This document shows positions 43,753 through 51,064 of a DNA stretch of 64,000 nt, in pieces (within the stretch, counting starts at the first letter, position 1; each line of letters opens with the position of its first letter). Origin of the DNA: Hahella chejuensis KCTC 2396. GTDB lineage: Bacteria; Pseudomonadota; Gammaproteobacteria; Pseudomonadales; Oleiphilaceae. Made by a program: the position numbers and the translations under genes. Where the stretch lies: assembly GCF_000012985.1 (NCBI RefSeq), contig NC_007645.1, positions 3,068,501 to 3,132,500 on the forward strand. The letters run 5' to 3'. The notes under the pieces were generated by a model. That model was not told the origin of the DNA. It was given only the letters and a program-made list of their open reading frames with translations, and searched no databases.

Positions 43753-44258
43753 CAATGCTCCGTTCTTATCCACCTTGGGCTACACTAAGTCTTGCAACTC
43801 GTTGCCGTCATTGTTTTCACTTTAGCCAGTCATTAACGAACTTCGAGCGCCTCACATATGATGACCCACAACGAGTGATTCTACACCCCCCGTTCGCCCT
43901 GAGCCTGTCGAAGGGCCTCCCAGAGCGCTTACTAACCAGCCCCAGCGGTGAAAACGTGACGTTGACTTAAACTTCGGTGTCCATCCCAATCCCGGCTTGT
44001 TCCAACCAATAGCCCTTAAGCAACATCTGCCGGACAGTTTTTAATTTTTGTGTAGGTTTTTGTAAAATGTTTAATATATAAATTACGGTTATATATTTAT
44101 TGTTTTGTGTTTTATGCCGCCAATAATGTTTTTCGGTAGACTTATGGAAGTGTTAGGAAAGTGAGCTATTCTGTTATTTGAACAAGTCACTCATAATGTA
44201 GAGGGGGGTGGGTGGTTTAAGGCCTAAATAGCTTGCTGTAGTTAAAGGAGGGGCTAAC
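43753..44258. other. intergenic region before the AT-rich orphan
   Basis: Contains the REP-like copy at 43889 and, from about 44030, a very AT-rich stretch (TTTTTAATTTTTGTGTAGG and TTATATATTTATTG). No gene is visible. The strong AAAGGAGGGG ribosome site of the next gene is at its end. Confidence 0.5.
43889..43930 (+). repeat. REP-like repeat, forward, extended copy
   Basis: Core CCGTTCGCCCTGAGCCTGTC followed by GAAGGGCCTCCCAGAGCG. The copy at 45019 shares all 38 bases, plus CTAACCAGCCC and TGAAAAC further on. Thus two forward copies with extended similarity flank the AT-rich orphan gene at 44259. Confidence 0.85.
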
Positions 44259-44765
44259 ATGACTAAAAAAGAAGGTGTAGATAGACGTAGAGGTTCTACG
44301 TTGTGGGGTATAAATCAGTTTAGGTCTGATGCATTGTCTCAGCTCTTGAATGACCTACTTTGTAGGGAAAACGTGGGTTTTGAAGATGCTCAATGTGATA
44401 AAGTTAAACAAGCCCTAGGCGAGATTGTGAATGCTGCCACTGCAATTCCTGATGGAAACTTCTTGCAAAGGACGGTTTGGAAAGAGATGCAAGACTTTGC
44501 AGATATTTATGCGAGGTGGAATTCTCATTCTGGCAATGATCCCAAATTTATAAAGAGACGGCAAACTGAACTTAAGAAGCTTAGAAGCAAAAGAAATAAA
44601 ATTGCACGACGAATGAGAAATAATCAACGAATATTAGAGAAAGAATTGGACCTCAAGTTTGTTGAAGGAATTTATGGATCTATGGATGACCTTGTAAGAG
44701 CCTTGCCGGAGGTGTTCACAAACTTAGCTAAAGCTGTAGAAAGGTTCTCCCAAAGAAAAGACTAA
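44259..44765 (+). CDS. AT-rich orphan, basic helical protein
   Basis: The 168-residue protein follows AAAGGAGGGG and is encoded by AT-rich DNA. Its parts are an N-terminus ending GSTLWGINQFRSDALSQLL, helices around SRENVGFEDAQCDKVKQALG and a strongly basic helix (RQTELKKLRSKRNKIARRMR, about residues 105-125) that might bind nucleic acid or form a coiled coil. No family recognised. It is followed by a clear terminator. Base composition and the flanking repeats suggest acquisition by transfer. Confidence 0.65.
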   Translation: MTKKEGVDRRRGSTLWGINQFRSDALSQLLNDLLCRENVGFEDAQCDKVKQALGEIVNAATAIPDGNFLQRTVWKEMQDFADIYARWNSHSGNDPKFIKRRQTELKKLRSKRNKIARRMRNNQRILEKELDLKFVEGIYGSMDDLVRALPEVFTNLAKAVERFSQRKD

Positions 44766-44773
44766 TACTACGG

Positions 44774-44821
44774 ATATGGCCGGATTCCTATTTATAGGCC
44801 GGCCATGCACTCTTTATTTTG
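44774..44821 (+). terminator. terminator of the AT-rich orphan
   Basis: Perfect 8-bp stem ATGGCCGG/CCGGCCAT with a 15-base loop, followed by GCACTCTTTATTTTG. It begins a few bases after the stop codon. Confidence 0.7.
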
Positions 44822-45018
44822 TATATAAGCCGAAAAAGCGCAGTCGTATCTGTCTCAAACAGAAGTCTGGAGATGCTCGGAGCATATTTCGAGTTGTCCA
44901 CCAAAGTGCTAAACCATTGGCCTTCTTTATTTGGTCTTTGCTTGGTTCAGTTGCACCAACAAACTCAGCAAGAAAAAGAATAGCTCTCGCGAACTAAATT
45001 CTACTGCGCCACTTATCA

Positions 45019-45056
45019 CCGTTCGCCCTGAGCCTGTCGAAGGGCCTCCCAGAGCG
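45019..45056 (+). repeat. REP-like repeat, forward, extended copy
   Basis: See 43889 for the shared sequence. With 45164-45190 it forms an inverted pair about 118 bases apart, a second REPIN-like arrangement in this window. Confidence 0.85.
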
Positions 45057-45163
45057 TTATTCCATATTCTAACCAGCCCGTGTTGAAAACAATCAGGCTT
45101 TTTACTTTAGTGGCCAACTAATTTACGTATCCACCTGTGTTGAGCCGGTGGCATCATTAAGAG

Positions 45164-45190
45164 CCCTTCGACAGGCTCAGGGCGAACGGG
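45164..45190 (-). repeat. REP-like repeat, inverted
   Basis: CCCTTCGACAGGCTCAGGGC then GAACGGG; exact reverse complement of the forward core. Confidence 0.85.
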
Positions 45191-45683
45191 GAATCGGCAG
45201 AGTCTGTGTTTGTGCTATTGGCCGATAAACTTGGCCGTTTTGAAGTGGGCTTATAGCCTCCATATTTCAAAAGGCTGAAGCAGTATTTCGCACAATTGAA
45301 TTTGCTCCATTCACAAGTCTGCGTCACTCACTTTTCCCAATACCCACCACCCCTCCTATATTTTCTCTTTAGCCTTATGCGACATTTTGTCACACCCTTG
45401 CAAGCCCACGGTTATCAGCTTAATCCTTGTTTCTTACCTCAAATTTTGAATTTAGGTTGTAGGGACTATTGTGAAACTGACGATCCGTTACTAGAGTGTT
45501 TTTTGATCAGAGCTGGCTGATTAATCGGTTGGTCGGTTACTGATGTGAGCGACCGGACAAAATCCGGGCTCTATAACTACTAAATAGGCCTAATAAAACG
45601 TTTGCTTTTCCTTGCGGCGGCCCACTGACCGTGGTTGTCCGGCTGTAGTGGTAGGAATGGCTTCTAAGTAATGGAGATACTTA

Positions 45684-47240
45684 ATGAACAAGTACCTACG
45701 ACTAACCGTTCCGGCTTTGCTGGCGGCGTCGCAACTCGCTCTTGCAGATGATGTGTGGATCACTACGGACGCCGATGGCTTCTCGGCCATTAAGCGGCAT
45801 TTTCCTGAGGTGATCGAGGCGAACCGGGCGAGAACTTTTACCGCTAATGGGGTGTCTGCGTTTCTGGTGAGTGAAGATCAGATCCCGAGAATTTCAGCGA
45901 TGATGCACCACGAATTAAATCGCTGTGGTGGATTTATCGCCCATGCTTCCGAGCAGTCCGCTCAGAGTGCGGCGTTATACGATCCTTTGATGGCGCCGAC
46001 GATCGCGCCGCAGTTGGTGGATTACAGCATCGACAATGCGGAAGTGGTGGCGGCCATGCAGGGCAAGGTGAAGGAGCCGGATATCCGTTCCACCATTCAG
46101 AGCCTGGCTAACTTCACCAACCGTTACTACACCACGCAAACCGGTCTGCAAGGGGCGCAGTGGATTAAAGACAAATGGCAGACGCTGGCTGGTTCACGCA
46201 ACGATGTCACGGTGGAGTTTTACAACCATAGCTGGCGTCAGCCTTCCGTCATCATGACGATTCAGGGTAAAACCAAGCCCAATGAAATCGTAGTGCTCGG
46301 CGGGCATCAGGACTCCATCGCCGGTTTCAGCACTGGAGAAGGCACCCGCGCTCCCGGGGCGGATGACGACGCGTCCGGCATCGCGACGCTGACCTCCGTC
46401 ATCAAAGCTGCGATGGAAGCTGGCTATAAGCCGGACCGCACGGTTTCTTTCATGGCCTATGCGGCGGAGGAAGTCGGCTTGCGCGGCTCGCAGGCGATCG
46501 CACAGTCATACCGTAGCCAAGGTAAAAACGTGGTGGGCGTATTGCAGTTGGATATGACCAACTACAAAGGCTCCAGCGGCGATATTTATATCATGCAGGA
46601 CTACACCAACGCCGGGCAGAACGACTTCCTGGCGGACCTGGTGAGCACCTATCAACCGACGGTCACCCTGGGCTACAGCGAGTGTGGCTACGGTTGCTCC
46701 GACCATGCTTCCTGGACCAACCAGGGCTATGCGGCGTCTTTCCCGTTTGAGTCCACCTTTAATGGCTCCAACCCTCATATCCACACCGCCCAGGACACCC
46801 TGGACAAGAGCGGCGGCAATGCTGACCACGCAGTGAACTTCGGTAAACTGGCGGCGGCGTATGTGGCGGAACTGGCGAAAGGCAACTTCAGCGACGATCC
46901 AGGGCCTGACCCCGATCCAGATCCAGAAGATCCCGTCACTGAAGAGTTCAGCGGCAGCGTCGGGCGTAGTCAGTCGGACAACCTGGGACCGTTTAAAGTG
47001 GAGCCGGGTACGGACTTCAGCGCGGTGATGACCGGCACTAACGACGCCGACCTGTACGTGCGTTTCGGCGCGGCGCCGACCACCCGGAACTACGACTGTC
47101 GCCCCTACAAAGGCGGCTCCAGCGAAACCTGCGATCTCAAGGTTCCGGCAGGGCAGGAGGAGGCCTATGTGATGGTGCGTGGATATAGCAGCGCGACGTC
47201 CACCTATAACCTGAAAGTGACCTATACTCCTTTGAAGTAA
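45684..47240 (+). CDS. secreted M28 leucyl aminopeptidase with PPC domain
   Basis: The 518-residue precursor has a signal peptide (LRLTVPALLAASQLALA) and a propeptide (about 22-110). An M28 peptidase domain follows (about 115-405) with the full set of two-zinc ligands: H208 (GGHQDS), the middle Asp of GADDDASG (D228), catalytic and ligand Glu of AAEEVG, Asp in LQLDMT and His in PHIHTAQD. Cys residues in YSECGYGCSDH match the disulfide of the Vibrio/Aeromonas enzyme. A Pro/Asp linker (DPGPDPDPDPEDP) leads to a C-terminal PPC domain (about 425-518), usually removed after secretion. It liberates N-terminal residues from peptides outside the cell. Confidence 0.95.
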   Translation: MNKYLRLTVPALLAASQLALADDVWITTDADGFSAIKRHFPEVIEANRARTFTANGVSAFLVSEDQIPRISAMMHHELNRCGGFIAHASEQSAQSAALYDPLMAPTIAPQLVDYSIDNAEVVAAMQGKVKEPDIRSTIQSLANFTNRYYTTQTGLQGAQWIKDKWQTLAGSRNDVTVEFYNHSWRQPSVIMTIQGKTKPNEIVVLGGHQDSIAGFSTGEGTRAPGADDDASGIATLTSVIKAAMEAGYKPDRTVSFMAYAAEEVGLRGSQAIAQSYRSQGKNVVGVLQLDMTNYKGSSGDIYIMQDYTNAGQNDFLADLVSTYQPTVTLGYSECGYGCSDHASWTNQGYAASFPFESTFNGSNPHIHTAQDTLDKSGGNADHAVNFGKLAAAYVAELAKGNFSDDPGPDPDPDPEDPVTEEFSGSVGRSQSDNLGPFKVEPGTDFSAVMTGTNDADLYVRFGAAPTTRNYDCRPYKGGSSETCDLKVPAGQEEAYVMVRGYSSATSTYNLKVTYTPLK

Positions 47241-47270
47241 CCTGACCCCAGCGACGGCGTCATGCCGTCT

Positions 47271-47304
47271 GACCGCGGAGGCTGTCTCTCCGCGGTCACT
47301 TTTT
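47271..47304 (+). terminator. strong terminator after the aminopeptidase gene
   Basis: 10-bp perfect stem GACCGCGGAG/CTCCGCGGTC with a 7-base loop, then ACTTTTT. Confidence 0.9.
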
Positions 47305-47507
47305 CCACATACTCCCGCCTTAATCCCAACCGGGTTTGTTCGCCACCTGTAGGGGAAATTGAGAACTGCGTTCAGCTTGATGATTCTTGCATTAACTTTG
47401 CTCCATAAATCAAGTTTTTAAGTTGACATCAGAGCGCACATAAAGAGTAACATTAGCCCCAGTTTGTTCATGTGACTCCCAGAACGAAGCTAGTCACCGA
47501 TTAGTTA

Positions 47508-47654
47508 TTAATATGGCAATGATATTGGCATGTTAATGATCAGGCGCATGGATGCGCCTGCGCGGCGGCAAGCCGCGGGAGACAGGGCCTGACATGCGCA
47601 GGCCCTGTCGTTGCAGACAAATAGAAGGAAGCTATTTGTCTGCCTGGTTAATAG
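47508..47654 (+). repeat. multi-hairpin repeat, full copy D
   Basis: Same five-hairpin order as copy B. H5 is a perfect 12-bp stem (GCAGACAAATAG/CTATTTGTCTGC). It ends CCTGGTTAATAG. It lies 41 bases upstream of the first copper-locus gene. Confidence 0.85.
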
Positions 47655-47695
47655 TACGAATAGTACGAAGTTAGAAAGAGATCCATTCTTACCCC

Positions 47696-48127
47696 ATGCT
47701 GAGCCGTTTCCCGCAACAATACCGTTGGTTGATAAAGCCACTGCTGGCCTTGTGGCTGCTGTGCGCAAGCTTTGTCGCCTGTGCGGGCGCGATGGCTCCG
47801 GTCCCGGGAGCGTCCCAGGATGCATCGCAGATGCAGAGCGGACACGAACACCATGGCGGCGTCATGCAAGTGGCCGCTCAGGACGACGTCAAGGCGACGC
47901 AGGCATCTGGCGCCATGGCCTCCATGGATTGTTGCGATGAGCATGAGTCCGCCACCGGAGCCCAGGCTTCGCAGCTGCTGAAACTGATGCTGGCGGTGAC
48001 CATTTTCATTTTCTGGCTGGTATTGATCGCTCGGGTGATTCGCGTCTGCCGCACCCGTTATCGCAACCACAAGCTCGATACCAAACCTCCCTCCCTGCAG
48101 GACGTGAACTGCACTTATCTTAAATAG
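47696..48127 (+). CDS. small membrane protein of the copper locus
   Basis: The 143-residue protein has a signal-anchor start (IKPLLALWLLCASFVACAG), a periplasmic loop (about 35-90) rich in His, Met and Cys (SQMQSGHEHHGGVMQV, SMDCCDEHES), and a C-terminal membrane helix (KLMLAVTIFIFWLVLIARVI). His/Met/Cys-rich loops bind Cu or Ag, fitting its place before cusC. Small proteins of this kind (DUF2946-like) occur in metal-efflux operons; I do not recognise a named family with certainty. The start has no strong ribosome site. Confidence 0.75.
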   Translation: MLSRFPQQYRWLIKPLLALWLLCASFVACAGAMAPVPGASQDASQMQSGHEHHGGVMQVAAQDDVKATQASGAMASMDCCDEHESATGAQASQLLKLMLAVTIFIFWLVLIARVIRVCRTRYRNHKLDTKPPSLQDVNCTYLK

Positions 48128-48247
48128 CGCCCTTTCTCAATTGCTCGCATAGCCGGCGTGACGGCGGGATTTTCTGCGTCCCGGCTTTGGAACTGCGACC
48201 CGGATTCGCCGCGTCGCACGTCATGATCATTGAGATTGGAGCTTCCC

Positions 48248-49528
48248 ATGAAGCCGTTGCAAACCCTGTTTTTATCCAGCCTGCTGTTGGGTTGGAGCAT
48301 CGCCGCGTCCGCGCAGAGCCTGACGCTCTCGCAAGCGGAAAGTCTGGCGTTGCAGAGAGATGCGGAGATCGCGCGTCTGCAACAGTTATCCCTGGCCAGT
48401 GAAGACATGGCGGTGGCGGACGGGCAATTGCCGGACCCAAGCCTGTCCCTGGGCGTCTTGAACCTGCCTACGGACAGCTTCGCCACTGACCAGGAACCCA
48501 TGACGCAGTTCCGCGTGGGGCTGGGACAAAAGTTTCCAGCGGGGGACACACTGGCGTTGACTCGCCGTCGCGGTGAACAGAACGCCGTCGCCCAACGCTG
48601 GATGGCTCAGGATCGCGCTCATCAGGTGCGCCGCGAAGTGCGTCTGGCCTGGCTGGAATCGTTGTACTGGAAGCAGGCGCAGAATGTATATCGACAGGAC
48701 GAAGGGCTGTTCCAGCAACTGCAGGAAGTCACGCAATCCCTGTATAGCGTCGGTCGCAGCAAACAACAGGACGTACTGCGGGCGGACCTGGAGCTGAGTC
48801 AGCTCAACGACCGTTTGATCAATGCTCGCCAGAAAGAAGATGAAGCGCGGGCGCGGCTGGCGCGCTGGGTGGGGCCGGAAGCGATAAGCAGAGAATTGAA
48901 CGCGGCGCTGCCGGATCTGAATGCGCCTCACGTCGGCGCGCTGGAAAGCGCGTTGCTGGCGCATCCGGCGGTGAAAGCGTTGGATGCGGAAGTGAGTGTG
49001 TCCGCTACCAATGCGGCGCTGGCGCAGCAGTCCTACAAACCCTCTTGGGGCGTGGATGTCGGCTACGCCTGGCGCGACGGCGAAAACATGGATGGCTCCG
49101 CGCGCGCGGACTTTTTCTCCGCTGCGGTAAGCGTGCAACTCCCCTTATTCACCGGACAGCGACAAGATCGCCGCGTCGCAGCCGCCGCGCGCAATCAGGA
49201 AGCGAGCCGCAGTCGACGTCTGGAAATGTTGCGCATGATGGATGCGGAGGCGCAAGTAGCCTTCAGCCGCTGGCGGCAGGCTCAGGATCGCGGTCGTTTG
49301 TACAAGGAACAGATCACGCCTCAGGCGCTAAGCCAGGCTGATTCGGCGTTAACTTCCTATCAGTCGGACAGGGCGGACTTTGCGGAGGTGATGCGTGCCT
49401 ACCTGACCGTACAGAAGCTCAGGCTGGAACAGTTGCGCATTGATATCGACGGCCGCGCGGCGTTGGCCAGACTCGATTACTTCTTCGCCTCGGAATCCCC
49501 CATCGATAGCCTGTCTTTCAAGGAGTAA
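48248..49528 (+). CDS. cusC: TolC-family outer-membrane channel (CusC)
   Basis: ATG 48248 follows GGAG; a longer frame starting 18 bases upstream is not preferred. The 426-residue precursor has signal peptide LFLSSLLLGWSIAASA and the paired helical-hairpin pattern of outer-membrane efflux proteins: SLTLSQAESLALQRDAEIAR, RREVRLAWLESLYWKQAQNV, LYSVGRSKQQDVLRADLELSQL, ALLAHPAVKALDAEVSVSA, and RLYKEQITPQALSQADSAL. It forms the exit duct of the tripartite copper/silver pump with CusB and CusA encoded next to it. The end of the gene is 3 bases before cusB. Confidence 0.9.
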   Translation: MKPLQTLFLSSLLLGWSIAASAQSLTLSQAESLALQRDAEIARLQQLSLASEDMAVADGQLPDPSLSLGVLNLPTDSFATDQEPMTQFRVGLGQKFPAGDTLALTRRRGEQNAVAQRWMAQDRAHQVRREVRLAWLESLYWKQAQNVYRQDEGLFQQLQEVTQSLYSVGRSKQQDVLRADLELSQLNDRLINARQKEDEARARLARWVGPEAISRELNAALPDLNAPHVGALESALLAHPAVKALDAEVSVSATNAALAQQSYKPSWGVDVGYAWRDGENMDGSARADFFSAAVSVQLPLFTGQRQDRRVAAAARNQEASRSRRLEMLRMMDAEAQVAFSRWRQAQDRGRLYKEQITPQALSQADSALTSYQSDRADFAEVMRAYLTVQKLRLEQLRIDIDGRAALARLDYFFASESPIDSLSFKE

Positions 49529-49531
49529 CCC

Positions 49532-51064
49532 ATGCGCTTAGTGATCAGCATAATTTTTATCGTCGCCGCTTTTGTCGCCGGATGGTTCGCCAGTCGGCAT
49601 CCGGCGCTGACGGGGCTAATGGGAGAGATGGACATGGCCGCCGCCGAGTCAGGCGGGGAGAAGCAACCGTTGTACTGGGTGGCGCCCATGGACCCTAACT
49701 ACCGCCGTGATAAACCCGGCAAGTCCCCCATGGGCATGGACCTTGTGCCCGTCTATGAAGAGGACGCACAGGGGCAGAACGATGACGGCGGCGTCACCAT
49801 CAACCCGACCATGGAGCATAACCTCGGTGTGCGCGTCGCCAAGGTGGAGCAGGGCGAGCTGATGCTACCTATTCATACCGTGGGTTACGTGGCTTTTGAT
49901 GAAGACCGGCTGACCCATGTGCACAGCCGGGTGGAAGGCTGGATTGAGGCGCTGAATGTGAAGTCCAGCGGCGACCCGGTCAGCAAGGGACAAAAGCTTT
50001 ATGAAATCTATTCTCCGGCGCTGGTGAATGCGCAGGAAGAGTATTTGGCGGCGTTGCGCGGGGCTAATAAGATTCTGCTGAAAGCATCCCGGGAACGGTT
50101 ACTTGCGTTGGGTTTGAACAACGCCCAGATCAGTCGTCTGGAAAAACGTCGTCTGGTGGATCAACGCATCAGCGTATATGCAGAGCAGAGCGGCGTGGTG
50201 GACGCTTTGATGGTTCGGGAAGGCATGTTCATCAAACCGGCGACGGAAATCATGTCGATTGGCGGCCTGGAGCAAGTGTGGGTGATCGCGGAGGTATTTG
50301 AGCGGCAGGCGGGCTGGGTGAAAGCCGGACAGCCGGTGGTCATGCAAGTGGCGGCGGCGCCGGGACGCACCTGGGAAGGCAAGGTGGATTACCTGTACCC
50401 GGTGCTGGACGCCAAGACTCGGACTCTGCGTGTGCGCCTGCGTTTTCCGAATCCTGACCTGACCCTGAAACCCAATATGTTTGCGGACCTGACCTTGCAG
50501 GCGAAAGTGGATGATCAGGCCTTGTCCATTCCCCGTGAGGCAGTGATACGCACCGGCAGCCATGATCGTGTGGTGCTGGCGGAAGGCGACGGCCGTTATC
50601 GTCCCGCGTTCGTGAAATTGGGAGTGGAAGCGGACGACCGCGTGCAAGTGCTGAAAGGACTCAAGGCGGGAGATCAGGTAGTGACCTCGGGACAGTTCCT
50701 GATCGACTCGGAGTCCAAAGTTGATGTCGCGCTGGCGGCGCTGGAATCCTTCAGCCAAAGTGCGCAACAGGATGCGGCGCCAGGAACCGTGTGGGCGACA
50801 GGAACTATCAATAGCGTGATGGCGGGCCACGGCATGTTGAATATCTCTCACGACCCGGTGAAGGCCTGGAACTGGCCTTCTATGGACATGGACTTCACGA
50901 CCGTCGAAGGATTGCCGCTGGAAAATGTCGCGCCTGGTCAGCGCGTGCGTTTCGAAATCACCCGCAGCAGCCCTTCGGATTTTCAGATAACGGCGTTGGA
51001 TATTATCTCCGCCGCGCCATCGATTGACGCACAGGAAGCGATGCAAACGGAGGGCGCGCAATGA
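49532..51064 (+). CDS. cusB: RND adaptor (CusB) with fused C-terminal CusF domain
   Basis: The 510-residue protein starts with an N-terminal membrane anchor (VISIIFIVAAFVAGWFA). A Met-rich heavy-metal-binding segment (YWVAPMDPNYRRDKPGKS, PMGMDLVPVYE) follows, then the usual lipoyl/hairpin/beta-barrel adaptor body (about 85-410; VEGWIEALNVKSSGDPVSKG, VWVIAEVFERQAGWVKAGQ). Residues about 425-505 form a CusF-like copper-binding domain (GTINSVMAGHGMLNISHDP, VKAWNWPSMDMDF), normally a separate periplasmic chaperone. The Trp and Met ligands are present. Fusion delivers Cu(I)/Ag(I) directly to the pump. The stop overlaps the cusA start by four bases. Confidence 0.92.
   Translation: MRLVISIIFIVAAFVAGWFASRHPALTGLMGEMDMAAAESGGEKQPLYWVAPMDPNYRRDKPGKSPMGMDLVPVYEEDAQGQNDDGGVTINPTMEHNLGVRVAKVEQGELMLPIHTVGYVAFDEDRLTHVHSRVEGWIEALNVKSSGDPVSKGQKLYEIYSPALVNAQEEYLAALRGANKILLKASRERLLALGLNNAQISRLEKRRLVDQRISVYAEQSGVVDALMVREGMFIKPATEIMSIGGLEQVWVIAEVFERQAGWVKAGQPVVMQVAAAPGRTWEGKVDYLYPVLDAKTRTLRVRLRFPNPDLTLKPNMFADLTLQAKVDDQALSIPREAVIRTGSHDRVVLAEGDGRYRPAFVKLGVEADDRVQVLKGLKAGDQVVTSGQFLIDSESKVDVALAALESFSQSAQQDAAPGTVWATGTINSVMAGHGMLNISHDPVKAWNWPSMDMDFTTVEGLPLENVAPGQRVRFEITRSSPSDFQITALDIISAAPSIDAQEAMQTEGAQ

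Larger units (their letters stand above)
44822..45683. other. intergenic region with REP-like repeats
   Basis: Contains REP-like copies at 45019 (forward) and 45164 (inverted) and, near 45530-45560, GGTCGGTTACTGATGTGAGC GACCGG (short inverted repeat). A 74-codon frame at 45296-45520 (TTG start) has no protein-like features and is not called. The leader of the aminopeptidase gene lies at the right end. Confidence 0.5.
47241..47695. other. intergenic region with terminator and repeat
   Basis: Holds the aminopeptidase terminator (47271-47304) and full repeat copy D (47508-47654). The frame at 47611-47940 reads through the repeat and then overlaps the copper-locus gene in another frame; it is not a gene. 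No other structure seen. Confidence 0.5.

Noticed and set aside
45296-45520. A 74-codon plus-strand frame with TTG start
   Set aside because: No ribosome site and no protein-like pattern; it sits in a repeat-rich intergenic region.
50099-51061. A 320-codon minus-strand frame inside cusB
   Set aside because: Antisense to cusB; His/Arg/Gln-rich translation with no domain.
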